From: Cynocephalus volans
Lineage: Eukaryota > Chordata > Mammalia > Dermoptera > Cynocephalidae
DNA length: 64,000 bases
Direction: 5' to 3'
NCBI RefSeq assembly: GCF_027409185.1
Contig: NC_084463.1
Span: forward strand, 158,015,869-158,079,868
A program made the translations under genes and the position numbers. Under the pieces are notes generated by a model, which searched no databases, was not told the DNA's origin, and worked only from the letters and a program-made list of their open reading frames with translations. Below, in pieces: positions 44,324 through 56,027 of this stretch (its first letter is position 1; every line of letters starts with the position of its first letter).

Positions 44324-44521
44324 AACGTGGGAACCAATAAAAGCCGTTTGTACTGCAATAGGTCTGTGTCCGCGTTTTTTTCCGAAACTGCAGAGTTTGG
44401 GGAGCTGTGTGCATTCTTCTACGAACCGGAATTTGCAGATCGAACCTGGAACCTCAGTCCCTTGCTGGAGTGCGGGCGACACTTGGCACAGGTTCTCTGG
44501 CTCACCTTGCCGGGACCTCTA

Positions 44522-45415
44522 ATGGCCGCATTGCGCCGAATGCTCCACGTGCCCGCGCTGGTGGCGGGGGCGCGCCGCGCACTGGCGGGTAGGGAGGGTG
44601 GGGGCAGAGTGGGAGGGCAAGGTGGGTTCTTAGGGACCCGGGAGTCTAGTCCCTGAAATTGTGGCTCTTAAAATCCCGCGGTATATATGCACCGTCTTTT
44701 TCAGAGCTGAGATAGAACTCGGTCACCGGGTAACACATACCCTCCACTCGTGTCCACAGGTTCCCTGGCCAGTAGCTGCCTGGCAGACCGCTGCCTCTGG
44801 GATCGGTTCCACGCCCAGCCGCGTCTTGGTAGTGTCCCCACCTTCGACTGGTTCTTTGGATATGAGGAAGTCAAGGGGCTCCTACTGCCGCTGCTGCAGG
44901 AGGCACGGGATGCCTGTCCTCTACGTGTGCTGGATGTGGGCTGTGGGACCTCAAGCCTGTGCACAGGCCTGTACACCAAGTCCCCACACCCCGTGGATGT
45001 GCTAGGGATAGACTTCTCTCCTGTGGCTGTGGCCCACATGAACAGCCTCCTGGAAGGTGGCCAAGGCCAAGCACTCCTATTCCCTGGGCACCCTGCCTCC
45101 CGCCTCCACTTCATGCTGGCTGAGGCCCAGAATCTGGGGCCTGTGGCTTCCTCAGACTCCTTCCAGCTACTGCTGGACAAAGGCACTTGGGATGCTGTTC
45201 TCAGGGGTGGTCTGCCTGAGGCTTATCAGCTGCTATCAGAATGCCTGAGGGTCCTAAGCCCCGGGGGGACCCTGATTCAGTTCTCAGATGAGGACCCTGA
45301 TGTGCGGCTGCCTTGCCTGGAGCAAGGGTCCCATGGTTGGGCTGTGACTGTGCAGGAGCTAGGCCCTTTCAGGGGCATCACCTACTTTGCTTACTTGATT
45401 CAAGGCTCTCATTAA
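44522..45415 (+). CDS. CSKMT: CSKMT (METTL12), citrate synthase-lysine N-methyltransferase, mitochondrial
   Basis: This seven-beta-strand methyltransferase uses SAM to methylate a lysine of citrate synthase in the mitochondrial matrix and lowers its activity. Coding exons 44522-44588 and 44760-45415 give 240 residues, the human length. The N-terminus (MAALRRMLHVPALVAGARRA) is Arg-rich and lacks acids, as expected of a matrix-targeting peptide. Motif I is VLDVGCGTSSL (residues ~75-85), and the acidic loop of the next strand is VLGIDFSPVAV. QLLLDKGTWDAV fits the METTL13/eEF1AKNMT-like post-I region. The stop codon overlaps an ATTAAA polyadenylation signal. The gene sits on the strand opposite LBHD1 and diverges from C11orf98. 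Confidence 0.97.
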
Positions 45416-45416
45416 A
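45411..45416 (+). promoter_or_regulatory. CSKMT polyadenylation signal ATTAAA overlapping the stop codon
   Basis: ATTAAA runs through the last two bases of the His codon and the TAA stop. If used, the 3' UTR would be only about 15-30 nt. The next 400 bp show no better signal. Confidence 0.5.
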
Positions 45417-45514
45417 GACATTTTAGTCCCGACCCTACTGTTTGTATTGGCCAAGAGAGAGTTGGAGAGAGCTTTGTCTTTGAAAGGCAGATGACTGGAA
45501 AGTGAGAATGAGTT

Positions 45515-45670
45515 CCAGTTTCCACATTTAGTAGCCTGGTGCAGAATTACTGAATGTTTCTGTGCCTCAGTTTACTTATCTGCAGAGTGGGAATAAATAC
45601 CTGGAGTTTAGAGAGATTACATACAATGATGCATGAAACATTTAGCACTCGCAAGATGAGTGCTAAAGAG
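45515..45670 (+). repeat. MIR SINE
   Basis: agtttacttatctgcagagt, then gagattacatacaatgatgc, then catttagcactc. Confidence 0.6.
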
Positions 45671-45719
45671 AAGGTACAAGTGGATCATTCCCAACTGCCA
45701 ACTAACTGGAGCTCCTAAA

Positions 45720-45850
45720 AGTAACAGATTGGAACTTGATCCAAATCACAGTGTTGACTTGTGTGACCCAACAGCCTAACCTCTAAGCCTCATTTTTTCT
45801 CACCTGTAAAAGTTGCAGATGGTGAGAGGATGGGTAGAGGGCTTCATAAA
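45720..45850 (+). repeat. MIR SINE fragment
   Basis: ttgacttgtgtgacccaaca, then ttttctcacctgtaaaagtt. Diverged. Confidence 0.5.
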
Positions 45851-45858
45851 CAAACCTA

Positions 45859-47819
<1,961 letters not shown>

Positions 47820-48134
47820 TTAAACTCAGAGTAGCGTAGCCCTGCCCAGTGCACCCCACAGACTGCCCCTTTAATCTTCTTTGGAGCCTGGCCCCTTAAT
47901 CACTTCTGAAAGGAAGCTGACATGCTAGGAGATTATGGGCCTTCCAGGGGAGGGGAAAATGCCCAAGAGGTGGGATAAGAGCTTTATTTCTACCTACTCC
48001 TTGTAGACACTGGGGATGGCAGCAAGGGTAGGAGACAACAAGGTCATCTGGATTAAAGCTCTGTGAGTGAAGAGCTTTGATAATGAATTTCCTGACTCCT
48101 TTGGTTACTGGTTTTCCCAAGCAGGCATATTTGT

Positions 48135-48330
48135 ATCTTATTTAATGAATATTTATATGATGTTTACTATTTGCCAGGGACTGTTTTAAGTGCTTTACAT
48201 ATAAACTCATTTAATTATCTTGAAACTATGAGCCAGTTACTGTTATAGGCTGCATTTTCCAATGCAGAAACGGGGGCACAAAGAACTTAAATGACTTACC
48301 TAGAGTCACACAGCTAAGGGATGTTTTCTT
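48135..48330 (-). repeat. MIR SINE
   Basis: tttactatttgccagggact, then taaatgacttacctagagtc, then acacagctaagg. Confidence 0.75.
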
Positions 48331-48392
48331 CTCCAAACTAGAATTCTGTATGTTACACAAAATCCAGAGTTTTCACGGTTAAAAACAAAACA

Positions 48393-48525
48393 AGGCCGAT
48401 CCCGTGGCGCACTCGGGAGAGTGCAGCACTGGGAGCGCAGCGACGCTCCCGCCGCGGGTTCGGATCCTATATAGGAATGGCCGGTGCACTCACTGGCTGA
48501 GTACCGGTCACGTAAAAGACAAAAA
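48393..48525 (+). repeat. CYN SINE, hairpin-arm variant
   Basis: Third copy of the variant: gtggcgcactcgggagagtg, then gggagcgcagcgacgctccc (7-bp perfect stem), short right monomer and a gtaaaagacaaaaaa tail. Confidence 0.85.
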
Positions 48526-48606
48526 AACAAAAAACCAATGCCGAAGGGCATACCATGATGAGAAAAGTAACAGGTTATTTGCAAAATAAAAAAATATGCA
48601 TAACTG

Positions 48607-48752
48607 GGCCTGCCTGTGGCTCACTCGGGAGTGTGGTGCTGATAACACCAAGGCCACGGGTTCGGATGCCTATATAGGGATGGCCGGTTAGCTGACAACA
48701 CCAGGTCAAGGCTTAAGATCCCCTTACCGGTCATCTTAAAAAAAAAAAAAAA
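48607..48752 (+). repeat. CYN SINE, dimer with internal deletion
   Basis: ctgcctgtggctcactcggg start; the right monomer lacks a stretch between ccggttagc and tgacaacacc. Poly-A tail. Confidence 0.88.
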
Positions 48753-49266
48753 TGCATATGTATACCCGTTTCCTTACCCAGTCAGTACACTTGGCTTTGT
48801 AGTTTTGCTCCACAGTTGACGGAATTGTAAGGGGTTGAGAGGTTGATGTTTGTAAGTATTTGCATGACCGCTATGTGCTGTATTTGAAAACGCGCCCAGC
48901 CCTCTATTTATCGAGAATTTTGGGGGGGGTAGAAAGCTGGGCAATTGTAAAACCCATGGCAACCATAAAGACACGCACACTCTCCCAGCAGTCCCCCTCC
49001 AGATTTGATGACAGAGGGCTCCGCGCTCAGCCCTCGGTGCCAACACCTTTCCTGGAGACGCTCAACCTCCTCAGCTAAATCTATTAAGACCCAGGCGCTC
49101 TGGACTCTAAACGCCTTGATGATCAAGAGCTCTCTAGCTCGGCCGCTTCTCTATGGTTTTCCTAATAGGTCGCTCTAGTTTGCGTAGGGGGCGGTGAGAC
49201 GTCCGTGGCTACCTCTCTAGGCTGCGGGAGACGCCGGAGGACTCCTCGCTGGTCACGCGGTAGAGC

Positions 49267-49628
49267 ATGGGGACGGTGCGGAAAGTGCTGACCGTGGTCG
49301 CGATGGTGGGCGCGGGGATTGGCCTGGGCTCCGCTCTCTTTGCTCTCGTGACCCCGGGAGAGCTGCAGAAACAGGCGATGCTAAAGGTAGGAGCAGCTAG
49401 GAGTCCCAAGGTGGGGTTGGCCGGCAGAGGGCCCCGGGCTGGAGGGCCAGGACTGCGAACTTCCCTTCCTGTCCTTAGGAGATGCCGGAGAAGGACCCGC
49501 GGCGCAGAGACGAGGTGGCCAGGACCCAGGAGCTGGTGATGGCCACTCTGCAGGAAGCAGCGGCCACGCAGGAGAACGTGGCCTGGAGGAAGAACTGGAC
49601 GGTCGGCAGCGGCGGGAGGTCAGCGTGA
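49267..49628 (+). CDS. UQCC3: UQCC3, ubiquinol-cytochrome c reductase complex assembly factor 3
   Basis: UQCC3 is a small inner-membrane protein that stabilises cytochrome b during assembly of respiratory complex III. Exons 49267-49386 and 49479-49628 (GT-AG) encode 89 residues, four fewer than human. One membrane segment lies near the N-terminus (LTVVAMVGAGIGLGSALFAL, residues ~8-27). A charged helix follows (EMPEKDPRRRDEVARTQEL) with the conserved ATLQEAAATQENVAWRKNW. The Gly-rich C-terminus is shorter than in human. The promoter is GC-rich and TATA-less. It is head to head with LBHD1 at a distance of about 1.5 kb. Confidence 0.95.
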
Positions 49629-49869
49629 GACCGGACTTGCCCCCTTGAGCCCTGGGACCTCAGCTCGGGCGCAGGTGCCCGAGGCGGACTTCATCCTCCG
49701 TGGGCCCGACGGGGAGTTCGGACACGGGATGCCGCGCGGAGGACTCTGGGGGCCGGAGGAGCTGCCGCCGGGTGGGCACGTTACTCCCAAACACTGCACT
49801 GATTGCTATACCGCCCACATCGCGCGCCGGGGCCGAGACAGGGGTCGGACGTGGAGAATAGAAGGAACC

Positions 49870-49875
49870 AATAAA
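49870..49875 (+). promoter_or_regulatory. UQCC3 polyadenylation signal AATAAA
   Basis: AATAAA 240 bp past the UQCC3 stop. Confidence 0.65.
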
Positions 49876-49979
49876 TCACGTTCCCCCACCCAGAGTGAGT
49901 CTTGCAGTCGGACGCCTATCACCTACCACTGCTTAGAGAGCTGTGGGGGTCGGTGCTGCGGGCGCAGATGACCGAGGCG

Positions 49980-50006
49980 CTGATGCGACTGATGCGACTG
50001 ATGCCT
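49980..50006. repeat. Short 9-bp tandem repeat downstream of UQCC3
   Basis: Unit tgatgcgac, about 2.5 copies, in GC-rich sequence. Confidence 0.7.
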
Positions 50007-50271
50007 GCCCCGCCCCCCATGAGAGGCTGAAGCCCAATAGGCATAGGGACCACATTTTCAAAACAGTCAAGTCATGTGGTCTAAGTTTGAGTGTACTTCC
50101 GGGGATAAGCAAGCCACATTGTTGAAATCAGAACTATCCTGGAAAGTCATGTAGCAGTGGATGCCTGTGGAGAATACTGGGGCTCCTGACCCTTCAGCGA
50201 GGTGGAGAGGGGCATCTAGCACTTAACATGTGTCATAATGCTTTGTGTGGCCATTATTATTATATTTATGT

Positions 50272-50352
50272 GGGGGATTTTGGTGTGGCGTTCTGAACCC
50301 TTGACCTTGGTGTTACTACTCTCTAACCAACTGAGCTAACCAGCCAGCTCTG
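50272..50352 (-). repeat. CYN SINE, monomer, diverged
   Basis: tctgaacccttgaccttggt, then aaccaactgagctaaccagc. Confidence 0.8.
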
Positions 50353-50394
50353 TATGGCCATTTTTCAACCTCTAGTTAAACAAGCTTAGAGGCT

Positions 50395-50765
50395 GACTTA
50401 CTAAGTGAAAGGAGCGTGCTTTGACTCAGTCACGTCTTGGTTCAACTGCATGTTACAAAACCTCTGAGTCTTAGTCCTATTCTATATAGGTTGTAACTGT
50501 CTTGAGGATTGTTGTTAAAAAGATTAACTTAAAAATGACAAATACAGGGCCGGCCCCTGGCTCACTGGGGAGAGTGTGGTGCTCATAACACCAAGGCCAC
50601 GGGTTCGGATCCCATGTAGGGATGGCCGGTTAGTTCACTGGGTGAGCGTGGTGCTGACAACACAAAGTCAAGGGTGAAGATCCCCTTACCAGTCATCTTT
50701 AAAAAAAAAAAAAAAAAATGACAAATACAGTGCCTGGCACAGAACAGCCTCTCAGTAAATGTAGT
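50395..50765 (+). repeat. MIR SINE split by a CYN dimer
   Basis: MIR left part (gtgctttgactcagtcacg up to gattgttgttaaaaagatta) and right part (acagtgcctggcacagaac) are continuous once the CYN at 50548-50713 and one copy of its target repeat are removed. Confidence 0.75.
50548..50713 (+). repeat. CYN SINE, dimer
   Basis: Flanked by perfect 17-bp direct repeats aaaaatgacaaatacag (50531-50547 and 50714-50730). Confidence 0.95.
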
Positions 50766-51229
50766 GGGTTTTTATTCCTCTTCCAAGGTTTTCACGGTAG
50801 CAGTTTCCAATCTCTGAATCCAGTCAGGAGCTATTGGAGATGCCACTGAGGGGATAAGATAAAGTAGTGGGTCACAGGCCCACAGCCAAGTCAACCAAGT
50901 CACTCCCTTTTTGTCTAGTATGTATCCTGTGGTTCCCAAGCAAGACTGCAAATGTAAAAAGGCTGCTTTTATTAAATAAAGTCAGAACACTAAATCAAGC
51001 TTTGTAACACATAAGTATAAACCCAGATGGGAGCACTGGTGCTTTCAGCTGCTGGATTGTAGAGTCATAGGTGAACACATTTGTTAATGTGTCGTGTTTA
51101 GTTTACCTGTGACCTCTTTCCTAGCCCAAGAATGAGAGGAAGAGTCAGCAGGTGTTTGACAGGACACTAGGGTGAGGTGATCTGCAGCAGCAAGGGCTAT
51201 CATGGACAAGCTTGGTGGCAGTTCACAGC

Positions 51230-51430
51230 CTGAGCCCTAAAGTCAGTCTCCCCAAGTGTGTCTCTAGGTTCCACTACTTGCTACCTGTGTCAGTTTGGGC
51301 AAGGATCATGTGCTTTGGTGTCCTGTACTCTAAAATGGGATAACTGTACCTACTTCTATAGTGAATAATGCTTTCACAGCTGTTAATATAAACCACTTAA
51401 AACTGTGTGGGGTACCTATTAAGTATTCAA
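51230..51430 (+). repeat. MIR SINE
   Basis: cttgctacctgtgtcagttt, then actctaaaatgggataactg. Diverged. Confidence 0.6.
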
Positions 51431-51564
51431 TACTCTTTAGTATAAGGAAAGGACCACAGTGTGGTTGGGACTTGCTCTTCAGAGCAGAAGAGATGCAGTT
51501 ACAAAAGTCACCCTAAAATTCTCCTCTCAATGTTTGTGGATAGCTACATAAAAAACCACCCTTT

Positions 51565-51745
51565 TAGTAGCTAATATTGGGGATTTATCAGGTGCCCGGC
51601 ACTGTGCCAAAGCACCTTATGTCAGCATTATGTAACCTTCACAACCACCCCAAGAAACAGACACTATATCTGTACTCTATTAAAGAAAAAACTAGGCTTA
51701 AAGAAGCTATAGCACATAGCTAGTAAGGACTTAAAGCTACTGCCT
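51565..51745 (-). repeat. MIR SINE
   Basis: tatcaggtgcccggcactgt, then aaaactaggcttaaagaagc, then agcacatagctagtaagg. Confidence 0.65.
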
Positions 51746-51957
51746 TACCCACAGGAGCAAAAGGTGCCATCCAATATACTCCCCACCCCCCAGCAGCTGA
51801 TCAGACCCAGAGATTAGAAACAAATCTCCTTGTTAGAAACTAAAGATGAAGAGGGTCTATTTCAAATGCCTTTCCTTTAGCTTTTTCCTCTGCCTCAGTT
51901 TTGTCCCTCCCAGCCACTCAGGAAAGAGTAAGGCATATACAGAACTCAGAGGATCTA

Positions 51958-51963
51958 TTTATT
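51958..51963 (-). promoter_or_regulatory. UBXN1 polyadenylation signal AATAAA
   Basis: TTTATT on the plus strand only about 63 bp past the UBXN1 stop; a very short 3' UTR. Confidence 0.7.
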
Positions 51964-52025
51964 AGAGACGTCAGTGCTTTATCAAAGATGAAGAGGTCAG
52001 AGAAGGACAGTGGGATAAAGGCCCC

Positions 52026-54738
52026 TCAGCTGGGACATTTCTTGGCCACAATAAGGACAGCAGAAGGCACAAGTCCTGAAGATGGAAAAAAACACAAAGA
52101 TACTTGTTTTTCGCTCCCAAAATTCCCGACCTCATACCGTCTCCACAACGTCCCTTCTCTGCATCCCTTCTTTCCCCAGGTATTCCCCCCCAAGTCCTGG
52201 TTTCTGGTCCCAAATGCCATACCCAGCTCCTGCAGAGGCCGCTCCATGTCAGCCTCTGAGAAGGCTCGTCTAGGGAAGCCGCTGAGCAATTGCACAGGGT
52301 CCTGGCCCCCTCCAGGTTCCTCCCCACGGTGGAGCTCCACATAGAGCCTCACGGCTGCCAGCTGTTCCCGGGCCCTAAATGTCTGGGTCAGTGAGGTCCC
52401 ATCTGGCAGCCTGACCTAGAGAGCAAGGAGACACCCAATATTGTGAGCGTTAAAACTGAGCAAGGTGCCCAAGTAAGGAAAAGATGAGCTAAAGCTAGCC
52501 CCTCCTTCCCCTGAGATTGAACCAGCACAACTACTATTTAAAGCACCAAATGAACAACCACTCTGCTTTACTAAGTGATGAAGAGAGACCCCCAGCTCCC
52601 TCACAATCAAAGACAATGGCAAGATTATAGAAAAATATCTCTATAAATACCACATGCAAATAGCTGTGTAATAAACCAAATAAAAAAACATTACAAACGA
52701 GTTAAAGGGTAATTGCTGAGTAAGAGGAAGGTATGGACTTAAATAAGACTGGGGCAGGTGAAATTTGATATCTTTCCTAAGAGTAGAGGAGGTAGGATTT
52801 CAAAAGTCATTTACAAAGAAGGGAGAGATTTGGCAAAGAGACCATTAACTGAAAAAAGCTCTGAGCTGGGCACCTTACAGGCCAAGTAAAGGGTCCCAGG
52901 AACAAGAGAGGAATCAGAATGAGTACCTGTATGCGACACTGGTCATACTCCCTCTTGGTGGGAGGCTCCTGGCTGGGAGAGGAGGGAACAGGACCTGGCT
53001 CTGCTGCTGGCAGGGATGGCCGAGAACCTACGCTACCACCATACTAGAGGACAAAATAAAACACTCACTCAGGCACTCACCCACCCCCTCTTCAGAAATA
53101 GGTTGTATAGGGCTGACCCGTGGCTCACTTGGGAGAGTGTGGTGCTGATAACACCAAGGCCACGGGTTTGGATCCCTATATAGGGATGGCTGGTTGGCTC
53201 ACCTGGGAGAGCGTGGTGCTGACAACACCAAGTCAAGGGTTAATATCCCCTTACCGGTCATCTTTTTTTTTTTTTTTTTTTTTTTTAAAGAAAGAAGAAA
53301 TAGGGCCGGCCCCGTGGCTCACGGGGGAGAGTGCGGCGTTGGTAACGCCGAGGCCACGGGTTCGGATCCTATATAGGGATGGCCGGTGACCACACCATGC
53401 CGAGGGTTGCGATCCCCTTACCGGTCAGAAAAGAAAAAAAAAAAAAAAAAAGAAGAAATAGACTGTATAAGCCCATGCTTCCTTTCTGAAGCTGGAAAAA
53501 GGGATTTACTAACCCACCCACTCCATTGCCCCTAGTGTCTTCCCAATCACCTACCTTCTTGGCTCTCTCTGCTTTGTCTCTTTCTATCTTTTCTCGGACC
53601 CTTTGTCTGGAATGCAGACAGGAAGAAAGTAGATCAGACATAAACAAAACAAATCTTGATTTCTTTCTCATTGATTTCTTTTCCCCATTACCCAGACCTG
53701 GCTGCTAACTCTTCAGCCTTTTCCCTCCTCCGCTCCTCAGCAGCCCGGCGCATCTCATCTTCCTGTAGCCGCTGTCGTGCAGCCGACAACTCTTGCCCTT
53801 GTCTCCTTCGCTGCCGTTCCCGTTCCAATGCCTCCCGCTCCTCTCTTTCTTCCCGCTCCCGCTGCTTCTGAGCCACTAGTTCCAACATCCTGTGTTGCAG
53901 AAAGGAAAGAGTTCAAAAGGAGCAGGAATGCTAGTGGGAAGGTTATTTTACAACAAGGGACTCAACATCATCAGGGAACGTGTGTCCCCAGAGATGAAAG
54001 AAATGAAAAGGAAAATGCCAAGAAAGGACAAAGAGAATGTGGAAAGGTCAAGGCTCTTTGACCAGATTCGTGTACTGGAGAGAGATGGAAGATTTTCCTC
54101 AGATATGTGAGACTGTTCCTTACCCTACCTCTTAGTCTGTTCCTGTCTTTCCTCTTCACTCAAAATGGGTTTGCTTTCTCCAGCAGCAGCCCCAGGTCCT
54201 ACAAACAAGCAACCAGTATTATTGCCCCTTCAGATTCTCCTCGGGTCCTCCTGAATAATCACACCATGTCCCCCAGTCAGGACCTTCAGGGCCACCTTGC
54301 TCCAAGGAGGTGGGTTCCCGTCCCAGGATATGTCCAAGGGGAGTCTCTAGAGGCTCGTCCACATCGGGGTCGTCTTCGTGCTCCATCAACCTGGCAAGGA
54401 AAGTAGGCAGGGAGGTTAGCGTTGAGGCTGCCCTTCCCAGCAGCTCCCAGTCTTCCGCCTCTTGATCTGGGCGCTCACCAGTCCATCGCAGCCTCGATAC
54501 CCTGGTTCCCTGTGAGAGCCAAAGCCTTCTCCCTGGGGGCAGAAACACTGTGAATAGCGCCCACGAGCCATGGTGACGGTCGGGCTGGGACACAGAGCCT
54601 GAAACCAGGCTGGGGTAAAGGCCGGGACGAGTCCGCGGCCTCCCACCCCCGCGAGCGGGGGTTAGGAGGTCTCCCTTACGCGCGTCCCCTGGGGAAGCCC
54701 ATCTCGATGAGACTCTCCAGAGCCGTTAGTTCCGCCAT
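52026..54738 (-). CDS. UBXN1: UBXN1 (SAKS1), UBX domain-containing protein 1
   Basis: UBXN1 links ubiquitinated cargo to the p97/VCP segregase, binds BRCA1 and dampens antiviral and NF-kappaB signalling. Exons: 54680-54738, 54479-54532, 54284-54390, 54129-54198, 53698-53889, 53555-53606, 52927-53043, 52223-52415 and 52026-52075, summing to 297 residues, the human length. The UBA domain covers residues ~1-42 ([20 protein letters not shown] then [18 protein letters not shown]). A long Glu/Arg coiled coil spans ~85-175 ([20 protein letters not shown]). The UBX domain lies at ~210-297, with the p97-contact loop at [19 protein letters not shown], and the protein ends [10 protein letters not shown]. 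Two nested CYN SINEs lie in the intron between 53043 and 53555. Confidence 0.98.
53110..53290 (+). repeat. CYN SINE, dimer with a T-rich tail
   Basis: A forward dimer whose usual catctttaaaa tail start has become a run of about 23 Ts before aaagaaagaag. Its target repeat (agaaataggttgtata, 53094-53109) reappears with two changes at 53454-53469, beyond a second CYN copy. Confidence 0.88.
53304..53448 (+). repeat. CYN SINE, dimer with short right part, inserted at the tail of another CYN
   Basis: Flanked by perfect 13-bp direct repeats aaagaagaaatag (53291-53303 and 53449-53461), which span the tail of the CYN at 53110-53290 and its target repeat. Confidence 0.9.
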
Positions 54739-54960
54739 GGCGCCGCCGCCGCCGCTTCCGCGGGGACCTGGTATGGCGAGAAGGAGGGCGGGAAGGGTCA
54801 GCGCTGGATGACCCCACCGCCGCCCCCGGCCGGCCGCTCGCTCACTCACCCGGCTCTGGACCCGCTGGGAACACCGAAGAGAAGAAAGCCAACGGGAAGC
54901 GGAAGTGCCCGAATCTGTTTGGATCACGTGACGGCAGCGGTGGACGGAGGCCGACGAGAG
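54739..54960 (-). promoter_or_regulatory. UBXN1 CpG-rich promoter
   Basis: GC-rich sequence upstream of the UBXN1 start, with an E-box/USF-like gatcacgtgac at about 54922-54932 and an ETS-like cgcttccgcg. No TATA box is evident. Confidence 0.5.
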
Positions 54961-55404
54961 CCAGAAAACTGCTTGGCACTGCCGGGACGCTGCATGGGGG
55001 CGGGGGTGGGGGGAAGGGCTGCGTGTCGGAGTTGTGAGCAGGGTGGCGACCTTCCAAGCTCAGGCGTCTGGCAGCTGTGGGGAAGAGGGCTGGTGCGGCT
55101 TTGGAACCCGTGGGCGGAATGAACCAGCTCCAGGAGCTTCACACTGCCTCACCCTCCTTAGAAATTAGAAGGAATATGGCCCTGTTGCGCAACCTATTGG
55201 AAAGTTTCTTGGCAGTGTTTATCAAGAGCCATAGAAATGAGCATGCTCTTTGACCCACTCATCCTCTCGGGGGAATTGAGCCATCTGACTGCCAAAGGGA
55301 TCTTTGCAAAACACAATATTTAATCATGTCATCATCTCCCTGCTGAAAACTTCTCCATGATACCCCAATAATCAATCATCTAGGAAAAGATTTACTTTTT
55401 TAAA

Positions 55405-55506
55405 ACTTTTTTTTTTTTTTTAGCGGCTGGCCGGTATGGGGAACTAAACCCGTGACCGTGGTGTTATAAGGCTGCACTCGAACCAATTGAGCTAACCTAC
55501 CTGCCA
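55405..55506 (-). repeat. CYN SINE, monomer
   Basis: Poly-T, agcggctggccggtatgggg, ending attgagctaacctacctgcc. The 54.96-56.0 kb interval otherwise shows no gene that I recognise. Confidence 0.85.
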
Positions 55507-56027
55507 GCTTAGGGCAAAATGTAAATGCTGATTGTCTGACTTCCCCCTGCTCCTCTGCGCACCACCCCATCCCATCCCCGGCCTTTTTTTTTTTTTTTTT
55601 TTTTTTTGGCGCCCCACCTGTAAAGTGGAGAAAAAAAATAGCACCTATCTTAAGTGCCTTGCAAGATAGTATCCTGTAAATGCTGGTAGTTATTGTGCAG
55701 TTTCATCTCCCACCACTTGAGGGTAACCTGTGCATGTTACAAAACAGGTCCTAACTCACTGTTTGACCTTTGCATCTACCAGTTCCTCTGCCAGAGATGC
55801 CCTGCCTCTTCTCTCAGCTTGGTTAATTCCCAATAATTTTTCAGAACTACAGGATTTCCTTTCTAGGGAAAGCGTGCTTTGACTATCCCTGGCCGCCTGC
55901 CAGTTCCAGTGCTTACCCCATTCAAACATGTCTCCCTGCTGTGTAGTCATTGTTGATTACTTAACCCTTCACCACTACCTAGGCTGTTAGATCCCTGAAG
56001 GTGAAGCTCACTTTAAAAGTTGATCAG

